From assembly GCF_015024225.1 (NCBI RefSeq), contig NZ_JACJGM010000001.1, positions 62,001 through 126,000 of the forward strand: a stretch of DNA of 64,000 bases, read 5' to 3'. The notes beneath the pieces are model-generated. The model saw only the letters and a program-made list of their open reading frames with translations, had not been told where the DNA came from and ran no database searches. The DNA comes from Nocardioides lijunqiniae. GTDB taxonomy: Bacteria; Actinomycetota; Actinomycetes; Propionibacteriales; Nocardioidaceae. Positions 34,520 through 46,178 of the stretch are shown here, in pieces (within the stretch, counting starts at the first letter, position 1; each line of letters starts with the position of its first letter). The translations under genes were made by a program, and so were the position numbers.

Positions 34520-34984
34520 ATGTGCGAGCACTGCGGCTGCAAGGGCGTCGAGCCGGTCGGCGAGCTGATGGCGGAGCACTCGGCGCTCAGCCACCAGGCC
34601 CACCACGTCCGGGCGGCCCTGGGCGCCGGTGACCACCCGGAGGCGCTCTCGCAGCTGCGGGGCATGGTCGACCACCTGACCCGCCACGTGGCGCGCGAGG
34701 AGGACGGCATCTTCCGTGCGCTGCGGGCGAGCGGGGAGTTCCTCGAGGAGATCGACGCGCTCGAGGGCGAGCACCGCGACCTCGAGGCGATCATCGCGTC
34801 CCTCGACGTCGGCGCCGCGGAGTTCGCCCCCACCGTCACCCGGCTCATGGACGACCTGGACCAGCACATCGAGCGCGAGGACCTGGGCATCTTCCCGGTC
34901 TCCGTGGTCACCCTCGGCGCGACCGGCTGGGCCGTCGTCGACGCCGCCCACGAACGCTCGCCCAGCTTCCTGCACGACCAGTAG
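34520..34984 (+). CDS. Hemerythrin-domain protein
   Basis: A 154-residue four-helix HHE protein beginning one base after the narI stop. ATG 34520 gives MCEHCGCKG, a Cys-rich N-terminus that could bind metal or sense redox. Diiron-type ligands are arranged as in hemerythrins: LMAEHSALSHQAHHV, MVDHLTRHVAREEDGIF, LEGEHRDLEAII and DLDQHIEREDLGIFPV. Hemerythrin-like proteins bind O2 or NO. Placement at the end of the nar operon suggests NO/O2 sensing or protection, since nitrate reductase can leak NO from nitrite, but the ligand is inferred. Confidence 0.92.
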   Translation: MCEHCGCKGVEPVGELMAEHSALSHQAHHVRAALGAGDHPEALSQLRGMVDHLTRHVAREEDGIFRALRASGEFLEEIDALEGEHRDLEAIIASLDVGAAEFAPTVTRLMDDLDQHIEREDLGIFPVSVVTLGATGWAVVDAAHERSPSFLHDQ

Positions 34985-35028
34985 TCCTGCCCAAGCCACG
35001 AACAGCACGCACGAACGAGGAGAGCCCC

Positions 35029-35361
35029 ATGCAGAAGGAATCACTCACAGCGCTGGTCCGTCATCACCTGGAGACCGCGCGGACAGCCTCGAGCGGACGC
35101 AGCGCCCACACGATCTACGGGGGACACGAGCATGTCCTTCGTCAGACCCTCATCGCGCTCCGCGCCGGCTCGAACCTGGACGAGCACGAGAACCCAGGCG
35201 AAGCGACCCTGCAGGTGCTGCACGGTCGTGTCACGCTGACGGCGGGAGAGAACAGCTGGAACGGGTCGCCCGGCGACCTCATGACTATCCCCGACTCCCG
35301 TCACGCCTTGGAGGCAGTCGGGGACTCGGCGGTCCTCCTCACGGTGGCAATGCGGCTCTGA
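35029..35361 (+). CDS. Small cupin-domain protein
   Basis: A 110-residue single cupin (beta-barrel) protein. ATG 35029 follows GAGGAGAG. Cupin motif 1 is seen around SNLDEHENPGEATLQVLHGRVTL (the G..x..H.H position reads EHEN, so one of the usual His ligands is missing) and motif 2 around SPGDLMTIPDSRHALEAVGD (P...HA). An extended helical start (LTALVRHHLETARTASSGRS) precedes it. Metal binding is probable but with an altered ligand set. Function unknown; 44 bases after the hemerythrin gene, so perhaps co-transcribed with the nar operon. Confidence 0.85.
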   Translation: MQKESLTALVRHHLETARTASSGRSAHTIYGGHEHVLRQTLIALRAGSNLDEHENPGEATLQVLHGRVTLTAGENSWNGSPGDLMTIPDSRHALEAVGDSAVLLTVAMRL

Positions 35362-35618
35362 CGACTCGACCGTCGGTCCAATGACAATCATGCTTGCGCC
35401 CCTGCGCTCACAGCGCGGTCCACACGTGCTTGCTTCCTCTCACCAAGGCGCGCTGGCCGCCGGGTCACCGGGGATACGCCCGGGTCCGCGGTCCCGCGCA
35501 GCAGTGTGTAGGCGGCCGATGCTTGGTTTGGCGACGCGTCGGTGGGTACCGGTCGGACTCACGGGTTCTTCACCCCCTGACCCCGGGTGGCGTGCCTCTC
35601 TTCCGAGGGAGCGTCATT

Positions 35619-36050
35619 ATGTCTGCTGGTCATCAGGGCTTGGACATCCGCGAGTTCCTGTTGGCGGTCGAACCGGCCCTGCGCGCCGAGGTAGGACGAC
35701 ACAGCAACCCGTCAATGACAGTCATGGTCATGGATGGCGCCGAGTCGCTCACACGATGTGGCGCCTGCGCCGAGGAAGGGCCTGCTCCCTGTACGGCCTT
35801 GCGCACGCTGGCACTGCCATATGCCGCGCACCCTGGATATCGGCCGGAGTGGCAACTGCCAGAACAGTCAGCCGAGCGCATGCTCGGCGGGAACCCGCCG
35901 CCGTATTCCCTGATCGCGACCATGCCCCCTCCTGGCAACGCGCGGAGAAGACTGCTGCGGCAGTACGGCATCAGGATCAGTCGCGGAGATTTCACCGACA
36001 GTGAGCTTGCTCTGCGAATTGCCATGCGGCGACCGCGAAAGGCCAACTAG
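35619..36050 (+). CDS. DUF6221 family protein
   Basis: A 143-residue protein. ATG 35619 has GAGGGA upstream. GLDIREFLLAVEPALRAEV at the start and LRTLALPYAAHPGYRPEWQL in the middle match the actinobacterial DUF6221 pattern, in which the ALPYAxHPxYRxEW motif is the hallmark. Several cysteines (CGACAEEGPAPC) lie just before it. The C-terminal part (ARRRLLRQYGIRISRGDFTD) is not typical and may be an extension. Function unknown; such genes are often found in accessory regions. Confidence 0.72.
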   Translation: MSAGHQGLDIREFLLAVEPALRAEVGRHSNPSMTVMVMDGAESLTRCGACAEEGPAPCTALRTLALPYAAHPGYRPEWQLPEQSAERMLGGNPPPYSLIATMPPPGNARRRLLRQYGIRISRGDFTDSELALRIAMRRPRKAN

Positions 36051-36146
36051 CGATGGGGCTTCTGTGGGATCCCGGCTCACTCCCTGCTCGTCCACGCCCG
36101 TCGCGGTGCTCGTCCCGCTCGCACACTTGATGGAACGGAGCTAGGG

Positions 36147-38834
<2,688 letters not shown>

Positions 38835-38848
38835 AGGGAATCAGTCTG

Positions 38849-41302
38849 ATGAGTCGATCCGAACCAACCACGAGCACCATCGAGGGACGCCCGCTGAAGA
38901 AGGGGGAGCTGGGGCAGATCGATGCGTGGTGGCGCGCTGCGAACTACCTCTCGGTGGGCCAGATCTACCTGATGGCCAACCCGCTGTTGCGCGACGAGCT
39001 GCTGGCCGAGCACGTGAAACCGCGCCTCCTCGGTCACTGGGGCACCACCCCTGGCCTGAACTTCGTCTATGCCCACCTCAACCGGGCCATCTCCGCTCGC
39101 GACCTGAATATGATGTACATCATCGGTCCGGGCCACGGCGGCCCTGGGCTTGTCGCGTCGGCCTGGCTGGAGGGCACCTACACCGAGGTGTACCCGGGCA
39201 TCACCCAAGACGCGGACGGGATGCGACGGCTGTTCCACCAGTTCTCCTTCCCCGGCGGGATCCCCAGCCACGTGGCCCCTGAGACACCGGGTTCCATCCA
39301 CGAGGGCGGCGAGCTCGGTTACTCCCTCTCCCACGCCTACGGTGCCGCGTTCGACAACCCGGACCTGGTGGTCGCCGCCATCGTCGGGGACGGCGAGGCC
39401 GAGACGGGTCCCCTCGCGACGAGCTGGCACTCCAACAAGTTCATCGACCCGGCCCGTGACGGCGCCGTGCTTCCGATCCTCCACCTCAACGGCTACAAGA
39501 TCGCCAACCCGACCGTGCTGGCCCGCATCAGCGCCGACGAGCTCACCTCCCTCATGCGCGGATACGGACACACGCCCTACCTCGTCGAGGGCTCGGATCC
39601 GACCGAGATGCACCAGGCGTTCGCTGCGACCCTCGACCACTGCCTCGACGAGATCCGCGAGATCCAAGCCGAAGCGCGTTCCCCTCGTCGACGAAAGGGG
39701 GCTGTGGCCCGTCGCCCGTGGCCGATGATCGTGCTGCGTTCCCCGAAGGGCTGGACCGGACCCAAGGAGCTCGACGGCAAGAAGATCGAGGGCTTCTGGC
39801 GTTCGCACCAGGTGCCGTTCGCCGACGCACGGGGCGACGACGCGCATCGAGAGGTGCTCGAGCAGTGGATGCGCAGCTACAAGCCCGAGGAGCTGTTCGA
39901 CGCCGACGGTGCCCCCGTGCCGGAGATCGCAGCGCTGCACCCAGCTGGAGATCGCCGGATGAGCGCGAACCCTCACGCCAACGGCGGTCTGCTCCTGCGA
40001 GACCTCCGGATGCCCGACTTCCGCGACTACGCCGTCGAGGTGGACGCACCCGGGAGCGGCGCGGTCGAGTCCACCAGGGTCCTTGGCACGTTCCTGCGTG
40101 ACGTGATGGCACGCAACATGGACAACTTCCGGCTGTTCTCCCCGGACGAGAACAACTCGAACCGCCTCCAGGACGTCCTCGAGGTGACCGGGCGGGCCTG
40201 GAACGCCGAGACCCTGCCGTACGACGACCACCTCGCGGTCGACGGGCGGGTCATGGAGATCCTCTCCGAGCACACCTGCGAAGGGTGGCTCGAGGGCTAC
40301 CTCCTCACCGGACGGCACGGCTTCTTCTCCTGCTACGAGGCGTTCATCCACCTGGTCGACTCGATGTTCAACCAGCACGCCAAGTGGCTCAAGGTCACCG
40401 ACGACATCGCCTGGCGCCGCCCCATCGCTTCCCTGAACTACCTGCTCACCTCACACGTGTGGCGTCAGGACCACAACGGCTTCTCCCACCAGGACCCCGG
40501 CTTCATCGACCACGTGATGAACAAGAAGGCATCGGTCGTTCGCGTCTACCTGCCCGCGGACGCGAACACCCTGCTGTCGGTCGCCGACCACTGCCTGCGG
40601 TCCAAGCAGTACGTTAACGTCATCGTGGCCGGCAAGCAGCCCGCGCCCCAGTACCTGAGCATGGACGAAGCCATCGTCCACGCCACCAAGGGCATCGGGA
40701 TCTGGGACTGGGCCAGCACCGACCAGGGGCAGGAGCCCGACGTCGTCATCGGCTGCGCGGGCGACGTACCGACCCTGGAAGCGCTGGCAGCAGTCGATCT
40801 GCTCCGGGGCTTCTTCCCCGACCTCAAGATCAGGTTCGTCAACGTCGTGGACCTGATGCGGCTCCAACACGAGAGCGAGCACCCCCACGGCCTGTCCGAG
40901 GCGGAGTTCGACGCGCTGTTCACGCGTGACAAGCCGGTCATCTTCGCCTACCACGGCTACCCGTGGCTGATCCACAGACTCACCTACAAGCGCACCAATC
41001 ACGCCAACTTCCACGTACGCGGATACAAGGAAGAGGGCACCACCACCACCCCGTTCGACATGACCGTGATGAACCAGCTCGACCGCTTCAACCTGGCCAT
41101 GGACGTGATCGACCGCGTGCCCCGGCTGCAAGCCTCGTCCGGTGCGGCGCGCGAGCAGCTGAAGAACAAGCTCGTAGAGCACAAGATCTACGTTCACTCC
41201 CATGGTGAGGACATGGAGGAGATCCGGGACTGGAGATGGACGTCTGTACCTGGTCCGGAAGTCACGACCAACGCCCCGGCGCTGAACGCTCCCGAGGGCT
41301 GA
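38849..41302 (+). CDS. xfp: Phosphoketolase (xylulose-5-P/fructose-6-P)
   Basis: An 817-residue thiamine-diphosphate enzyme cleaving xylulose-5-P (and probably fructose-6-P) with phosphate to acetyl phosphate plus a triose or tetrose phosphate. ATG 38849 has GAAGGGAA upstream; the longer open frame overlaps the ATPase gene and is not used. Signatures: [20 protein letters not shown] near residue 65, [18 protein letters not shown], and the ThDP-binding motif [20 protein letters not shown]. Length is typical. With ackA 4 bases downstream it forms a two-gene route from sugar phosphate to acetate with one ATP, without oxygen. A weak DosR-like match (38790-38804) lies upstream. Confidence 0.97.
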   Translation: MSRSEPTTSTIEGRPLKKGELGQIDAWWRAANYLSVGQIYLMANPLLRDELLAEHVKPRLLGHWGTTPGLNFVYAHLNRAISARDLNMMYIIGPGHGGPGLVASAWLEGTYTEVYPGITQDADGMRRLFHQFSFPGGIPSHVAPETPGSIHEGGELGYSLSHAYGAAFDNPDLVVAAIVGDGEAETGPLATSWHSNKFIDPARDGAVLPILHLNGYKIANPTVLARISADELTSLMRGYGHTPYLVEGSDPTEMHQAFAATLDHCLDEIREIQAEARSPRRRKGAVARRPWPMIVLRSPKGWTGPKELDGKKIEGFWRSHQVPFADARGDDAHREVLEQWMRSYKPEELFDADGAPVPEIAALHPAGDRRMSANPHANGGLLLRDLRMPDFRDYAVEVDAPGSGAVESTRVLGTFLRDVMARNMDNFRLFSPDENNSNRLQDVLEVTGRAWNAETLPYDDHLAVDGRVMEILSEHTCEGWLEGYLLTGRHGFFSCYEAFIHLVDSMFNQHAKWLKVTDDIAWRRPIASLNYLLTSHVWRQDHNGFSHQDPGFIDHVMNKKASVVRVYLPADANTLLSVADHCLRSKQYVNVIVAGKQPAPQYLSMDEAIVHATKGIGIWDWASTDQGQEPDVVIGCAGDVPTLEALAAVDLLRGFFPDLKIRFVNVVDLMRLQHESEHPHGLSEAEFDALFTRDKPVIFAYHGYPWLIHRLTYKRTNHANFHVRGYKEEGTTTTPFDMTVMNQLDRFNLAMDVIDRVPRLQASSGAAREQLKNKLVEHKIYVHSHGEDMEEIRDWRWTSVPGPEVTTNAPALNAPEG

Positions 41303-41306
41303 TCCC

Positions 41307-42437
41307 ATGCGTGTGCTGGTGGTCAACGCTGGCTCGAGCAGCCTGAAGCTGACCCTGATGGACGACGACGATCGGATCGTCGCCACCACCACGGTGGAGC
41401 GCTGGGAGGGTGAGGACGACCTGGAGCCGGTCAGCAGGTTCGTCGAGGAAGTCGACGACGTCGAGGCGGTCGGGCACCGCATAGTCCACGGCGGACCCCG
41501 GCTGACGGAGTCCGTGCCTCTCGAGGATGACGTACTGGCCTACCTGGACTCGATCGAGGACCTCGCCCCACTGCACAACCCGCGGGCAGTGGCGGGTATC
41601 CGCGTCGTGCGTCAACTGTTGCCGAACATCCCCGAGGTCGCGTGCTTCGACACGACGTTCCACACCGACCTCCCGGCCGCGGCACGGACCTATGCCCTCC
41701 CCCAGGCGTGGAACGAACGATGGAGCCTCCGCCGGTACGGGTTCCATGGCCTCAGTCACGCCCACGCTGTGCGGCGAGCGGCCGAGCTCGTCGGCAGTGA
41801 CCTCGCCGACCTGCGCGTGGTCTCCTGCCACCTCGGCGCCGGCGCCTCGCTCGCGGCCGTGCGCGAGGGCCGTTGCGTCGACACGACGATGGGGTTCACC
41901 CCGGTCGAGGGCCTGGTCATGGCCACTCGCTCGGGGTCGGTCGACCCGGGACTGCTGCTCTGGCTCCTGCAGCACGGCGATCAGAGCCCTGCCGGCCTCG
42001 CCGACGTCCTCGAGCATCATGCGGGCCTGAAGGGACTCTCGGGCACCTCGGGGGACCTGCGCGATGTGCAGGCCGCCAGGGACAGCGGTGACGTGGACGC
42101 GAAGCTCGCGTTCGAGGTGTTCATTCACCGGCTGCGACGCGAGATCGGCGCCATGGCGGCGAGCGCCGGGGGGCTCGACCTGCTCGTCTTCACCGGCGGG
42201 ATCGGCGAGCACGAACCCGAGGTCCGGTCTCTTGGCGCGCAAGGTGCCGAGCATCTCGGCGCCTCGATCGATGAACGCGTCAACGCGGTGACCACGTCCG
42301 ACCGTGACATCAGCAGCCCTGACGCCCGGGCCCGCACGGTGGTGGTCACCGCATCCGAGGCATCGGAGATCGCGCGTGAGACGAGGCGGGTACTCGGTAG
42401 CCCCAGTACTCACTCGGGTCCTCCGGCCCGAGACTAG
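41307..42437 (+). CDS. ackA: Acetate kinase
   Basis: A 376-residue ASKHA-fold kinase making ATP from acetyl phosphate. Conserved motifs: VVNAGSSSLKLTL (N-terminal phosphate site), VGHRIVHGGPRLT, FDTTFHTDLP, RRYGFHGLSHAHAV, CHLGAGASLAAV, TRSGSVDPGLL, LSGTSGDLRDV and FTGGIGEHEPEV. It is slightly shorter than the usual ~400 residues because some loops are trimmed; all catalytic motifs remain. ATG 41307 is 4 bases after the xfp stop with GAGGGCTG as ribosome site. Directly takes the phosphoketolase product. No phosphotransacetylase is seen nearby, supporting phosphoketolase as the acetyl-phosphate source. Confidence 0.97.
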   Translation: MRVLVVNAGSSSLKLTLMDDDDRIVATTTVERWEGEDDLEPVSRFVEEVDDVEAVGHRIVHGGPRLTESVPLEDDVLAYLDSIEDLAPLHNPRAVAGIRVVRQLLPNIPEVACFDTTFHTDLPAAARTYALPQAWNERWSLRRYGFHGLSHAHAVRRAAELVGSDLADLRVVSCHLGAGASLAAVREGRCVDTTMGFTPVEGLVMATRSGSVDPGLLLWLLQHGDQSPAGLADVLEHHAGLKGLSGTSGDLRDVQAARDSGDVDAKLAFEVFIHRLRREIGAMAASAGGLDLLVFTGGIGEHEPEVRSLGAQGAEHLGASIDERVNAVTTSDRDISSPDARARTVVVTASEASEIARETRRVLGSPSTHSGPPARD

Positions 42438-43324
42438 AACTGTTCAACGACACCACCGCAGGCCAAGCCGAAGCCATGCTAGATCTCTCGACACGAGGAC
42501 TTCTTGAGGCTGTGACTGGCAGTACCGGAAACCTCATGCAGCGAGGTGCTCACGCAGTGAAGCGCTGCAGACCATAGGAAGAGCCATCTCGCCGCGACCT
42601 TCGGTGCACTCGAAGGCAGGATGCTTCCGAAGTGGTGCCTCATACCGCTTCGGCGGTAAATGCCAGGAGGTTGCGTGCGCCTCGGCATCCGCGACGACCA
42701 GACCCGGAGGGAGTGGGAGGAGCGGCTGACGCGGACTTTTCAGGAAGAGGCCATGGCATTCAACTCGTGGTCACCCGTGTCGTGCTCCTCGACCTGGTGC
42801 GGGGTAGCTGTGCGTCATACCAGCGACGGTGAAGGCGAAGGCATCGCTTCGCTCCGGGTACGCCACACGCGTCATGCTTGCTCGCTTGCGCTCGCTCGCC
42901 TGCCGGAGTGTCGTTCCCTGCGCTACGCGGTGTCACGCCCTGGCGGGCCTTCCCTGGATATGACGCTTCGCGTCATCGCGCACGGCGCGGTCCATGGTCG
43001 TGGCGTGAACCAGGTACTCGCGGGGCGTTCCGGTCTGCCGGTGCACCGGGCTTACCGACGGGCGAAGCCCGTTCGCGCACAGCGCGTGCTTCAACGCTCA
43101 GCCGCCGTCAGACCGGCAGCGCCGACCGGCCTACCCGGGCGCCATGGGTGTGCCCGGTGCGCACGACGCGCAGCGTCGTATCGGTCCCGTAGGCCGTGAG
43201 CGGCGAGTGGCAGGGAAGGTTCTGTCACGCCGAGAGGGGAGGGGTGCGCGAGAAGTGCGAGGCGCATCAGCGAGCGCAGCGAGCGGCATGCGCCCCGCGC
43301 TGCGAGCGTTCCCCTCCCCTCTCG
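42438..43324. other. Gene-poor, palindrome-rich spacer (mobile-element remnant)
   Basis: 887 bases in which I find no credible gene. Open frames exist (e.g. 42660-43199 plus) but show no domain, compositional coding signal or clear start. The stretch holds many small hairpins: CCGAAGTGGT/ACCGCTTCGG (42627-42653), ATGACGC-TTC-GCGTCAT (42960-42976), ACGGGC-GAA-GCCCGT (43058-43072) and CCGGTGCACCGG (43038-43049), plus runs such as GCTTGCTCGCTTGCGCTCGCTCGC. It lies between ackA and a truncated replication-relaxation gene, so it is best read as the non-coding end of an integrated plasmid or conjugative element. Confidence 0.55.
42627..42653 (+). terminator. Stem-loop downstream of ackA (possible terminator)
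   Basis: A 10-bp stem CCGAAGTGGT/ACCGCTTCGG with one T-G pair and a 7-base loop. It lacks a T run and lies about 190 bases after ackA, so it may be a structural element of the mobile remnant rather than a terminator. Confidence 0.35.
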
Positions 43325-43993
43325 CTACTCCAGGGAATGACGCGGCGAGTAGCGACTGACCACCAGACCCCGGGGGGATTCCTGGTGAGCCAACGACGCC
43401 GCGACCCGCTTCACTTGCTGCTCGACCTTCCCATCGGGTACGTAGTAGATGAGGCTTCCGAACCTGGCGGACCGGCCGTACATGCGAAGCACCTTCGCCA
43501 GGTCGCGGTCGCTCTTCGCGGTCAGTTCCACCTCGACGGCGGCCCGCACCACCGAGTCGCGCGTGAGGACGAGGTCAGTGGCATGCGTTGAGACCTGGCC
43601 ACCCGAATGCGACCCGAGGCCCATACCCACCAGGCCCTGGTCGCTGCCCAACCACAGGGCGTCATGAGGAGTCGACGGCGACCGCGTGCGTCGCCACCGT
43701 GCAATATCGCGACGGACCAACCGGTCCGTGACGACGTCGAAACCCGCCCGCTGGTAGGCCAATCCCACCTCACCGACAGCAAGAGTGTGGCGCACGTGGG
43801 TGAGCGCCACAGGCTGCGGCGTCAGCGGCGACGCGCGGTAGTCGTAGGCGTACCTCGTGGGGACGTAGAGGGCGTGCACATCCCGGGGTCGCCCGACGTT
43901 GGAGGGACCGGTTCGCAGGTCCTCCAGGAGCCCGAGGCGCACCAGGCGAGCCAGCCGCCGATATACCCGCGACCGGTCAAGACCGAAGCACAC
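43325..43993 (-). pseudogene. Replication-relaxation family protein, 5' truncated
   Basis: The 222 readable residues match the plasmid/ICE-borne replication-relaxation family. They begin in the middle of the winged helix (FGLDRSRVYRRLARLVRLGLL), so the first helices of the DNA-binding domain are missing. The C-terminal domain contains TDLVLTRDSVVRAAVEVELTAKS, a PD-(D/E)xK-like D...ExE...K arrangement, followed by a conserved YYVPDGKVEQQV. The frame is open upstream to a stop at 44057, but only GTG 43993 is available and homology fails there, exactly where the opposite-strand response regulator also loses its start. It is probably a remnant of a mobilisable element. A short functional protein from GTG 43993 cannot be excluded. 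Confidence 0.6.
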
Positions 43994-44001
43994 GGTGTTC
44001 A

Positions 44002-44490
44002 GCCACGTCGGAGATCTGCGCGGACCCGGAGCTGCGTGCCAGTCGCATCCTGATCCTCACGACGTACGAGACGGACGAGCACGTCGCCCAGGCGCTGCGG
44101 GCAGGCGCCAGCGGCTTCATCGGCAAGGGCATCGGGGCCGAGGAGCTGCTGGCCGCGGTGCGCTCGATCGCCGCCGGGGACACGTTGCTGTCCCCGGCCG
44201 CGACGCGCTCGCTGGTCGCCCGCTTCCTCATGACGCCGGACAGCTCGTCGCCCAGCCACCCCGAGCAGCTCGGTGACCTCACGCCCCGGGAGCGCGAGAT
44301 GGTGGCCCTGGTCGCGACGGGTCTGTCGAACCAGGACATCGCCGAGCGCATGCACGTCAGTCCCTTCACCGTCCGGGCTCACGTGCAGCGCGCGATGAAC
44401 AAGCTCCAGGCGCGTGATCGAGCACAGCTGGTCGTCATCGCCTTCCAGACGGGCCTGGCCCACACCGAACCGGACGGCGGTCGTCGGTGA
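44002..44490 (+). pseudogene. NarL/LuxR-type response regulator, 5' truncated
   Basis: The readable part begins inside the receiver domain (EICADPELRASRILILTTYE, then GASGFIGKGIGAEELLAAV). It continues through an intact LuxR helix-turn-helix (LTPREREMVALVATGLSNQD, then IAERMHVSPFTVRAHVQRAM). About the first 65 residues, with the phospho-acceptor Asp, are missing, and upstream of 44002 the sequence is mobile-element DNA on the other strand. Only an internal GTG (44158) could start translation, giving mostly the DNA-binding domain. A constitutively active DNA-binding fragment is possible, but loss of function is more likely. No histidine kinase is adjacent. Confidence 0.85.
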
Positions 44491-44544
44491 CGCACTGACG
44501 GCTTGCCCGGAGACCGTGGCGGCCGGAGGCAACGGCGACCTGCC

Positions 44545-45780
44545 CTACCGGCCCGGCGCGTCGGTCGGGGCCGGCTCGAGGTCGCGCAGCGGGGGCGCGA
44601 CGAGCGCCAGTGCCGCGGTGAGCGCCCACACGCCGGCGACGACCGCACCAGCGGTCCCGAGCGAGACCCGCTCGACCATGACCGCCGCTCCCAGGACTCC
44701 GAGCGAGGGGGCTGCGGTCATGACGGCGTTCTGCGTCCCGGTCACGCGACCCCGGAGGTGGTCAGGGATCCTCTCGGTCATCAGGACGCCGGTGACGGTG
44801 CCGACGACGCCGATCGACACCCCGAGCGTGACGGCGCCGGCGAGCATCGGCGCCGTCGCCGGCAGGGCGCTGACCAGGGCGACGCCACCGACGGACCCGA
44901 CCATGCCCGCCGCGAACCACCTCCGCCGCGTCAGGTGGTCACCGATCGCCGCGTACAGGCCCGCTCCGAGGAGCAGGCCGAGCGCGAGGGCGCTGAGCAC
45001 CATCCCGAGCCGGCCCTCCTGCCCCAGCCGGATGAAGTGCACCGGGAGGATGAGGCCCTGGATCGCCGTCAGCACGACGGCGAGGAGAAGGCTGACCAGG
45101 GTCGTGCTGAGCAGGAAGGGGCTGCGTCGGAACAGCAGGGACCATCCTTCTCGCAGGTGGGCGACGGCGGCGCGCGGGGACGAGCCGACCGGTGTGGCGT
45201 CGGCGTCGAGCGCCCCGACCCGGCGCGGCAGCAGGAGGGTCAGCATGGCAGCGGCGAACGACGTGGCGGCCGTCACCCACAGGGCGCCCGACCCGTCGAG
45301 GAGGACGACGAGCCCAGCAGCCGCGGCAGGTCCCGCCAGCAGCACGACCGCACCGACCAGCTCGCGCTGCGCGACGAGCCGGTCCACCCCCACGCCGGCA
45401 TGGCGGGCGACCTGGGGGAGGAGGGCCTCGCGTGCCGTCAGGCCTGGGACGTCGCCGAAGGAGCCGACGATCCCGAGCAGCACGAACCAGCCCAGGGTGA
45501 GGTCCGTGACCAGGTCCACGATCGGAAGGGCGGCGATGGCCGCTGCCGACACGAGGTCCGTCGCGATCGAGGCCGACCGCCGGTGGACCCGGTCGATCAC
45601 CCCGCCCATGAACAAGCCGGCCAGCACCGCGGGTACGGCCGTCGCAGCAGCGAGGATGCCGGCATCCGTGGCGTCGCCCGTGCTATGCAGCACGATCAGC
45701 GGCAGGACGACCGCGGCGACGGCGTTGCCGAGCATGGAGAGGCCGTACGAGGCCAGGAAGGCGAGTGACGTGGTGCTCAC
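44545..45780 (-). CDS. MFS transporter (multidrug-exporter-like)
   Basis: A 411-residue major facilitator with about 12 helices, of the MFS_3/EntS-like type common among actinobacterial drug or siderophore exporters. It starts at GTG 45780 (MSTTSLAFLASYGLSMLGNA), overlapping the stop of the STAS-like gene. The loop DAGILAAATAVPAVLAGLFMGGVIDR gives the TM2-3 signature (GxxxDR). Mid-protein there is a cytoplasmic loop (GALDADATPVGSSPRAAVAHLREGW). The substrate is not predictable. It is the last gene of a five-gene operon with an ABC-2 transporter, a PAP2 phosphatase and a STAS-like protein, and converges on the truncated response regulator. Confidence 0.88.
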   Translation of the reverse strand: MSTTSLAFLASYGLSMLGNAVAAVVLPLIVLHSTGDATDAGILAAATAVPAVLAGLFMGGVIDRVHRRSASIATDLVSAAAIAALPIVDLVTDLTLGWFVLLGIVGSFGDVPGLTAREALLPQVARHAGVGVDRLVAQRELVGAVVLLAGPAAAAGLVVLLDGSGALWVTAATSFAAAMLTLLLPRRVGALDADATPVGSSPRAAVAHLREGWSLLFRRSPFLLSTTLVSLLLAVVLTAIQGLILPVHFIRLGQEGRLGMVLSALALGLLLGAGLYAAIGDHLTRRRWFAAGMVGSVGGVALVSALPATAPMLAGAVTLGVSIGVVGTVTGVLMTERIPDHLRGRVTGTQNAVMTAAPSLGVLGAAVMVERVSLGTAGAVVAGVWALTAALALVAPPLRDLEPAPTDAPGR

Positions 45781-46178
45781 AAACCGCCCCCGCGCCGCAG
45801 GGCCGTGTCCGGCAGGTCCCGTGCGGGGGAGCTGAGGACGTAGGGCATGGTCCCCAGCAGGGCGGCGGCGCCGGGGGTGGTCGGCATGCCGGGCACGCGC
45901 AGCACCAGGGGCCGACCTCCCGCCCTCATGAGCCTGCGGCTGATCGCGATCCCGGTGAGCAGGTCGACCGTCAGGTCGTCGACCGAGGCCACGGACACCA
46001 CGACGACCCCGATGCTGTCGGGCATGGCGCGGGCGACCCGTCCGAGGTGACGGATCACGGACCTGGCGCTGGTGCCGGAGCCTCCGGGGAGGTCGACGCG
46101 AGCCACATCCCGGCCACGGGACCGGACGTGGTGCCCGGCCGCCTGCCGGGTGCTGATGAGCCGGGATGGCGACGTCAC
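45777..46178 (-). CDS. STAS-like (anti-sigma antagonist-like) small protein
   Basis: A 133-residue protein read from GTG 46178, which overlaps the PAP2 stop (GTGA); its own stop overlaps the MFS GTG, so it is fully coupled. The longer open frame upstream is a shadow of the PAP2 gene. Sequence VRSRGRDVARVDLPGGSGTS, MPDSIGVVVVSVASVDDLTV, DLLTGIAISRRLMRAGGRPL and VLRVPG resembles a STAS fold (beta-alpha units with a switch-like loop VASVDDL). The usual D-S-T/S phospho-site is not evident, so phosphorylation control is doubtful. I therefore call it STAS-like with moderate confidence. Role within the operon unknown. Confidence 0.6.
   Translation of the reverse strand: MTSPSRLISTRQAAGHHVRSRGRDVARVDLPGGSGTSARSVIRHLGRVARAMPDSIGVVVVSVASVDDLTVDLLTGIAISRRLMRAGGRPLVLRVPGMPTTPGAAALLGTMPYVLSSPARDLPDTALRRGGGL

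Noticed and set aside
42660..43199. 179-codon plus-strand open frame after ackA
   Set aside because: Arg/Ala/Ser-rich translation, hairpin-dense DNA, no ribosome site or family resemblance.
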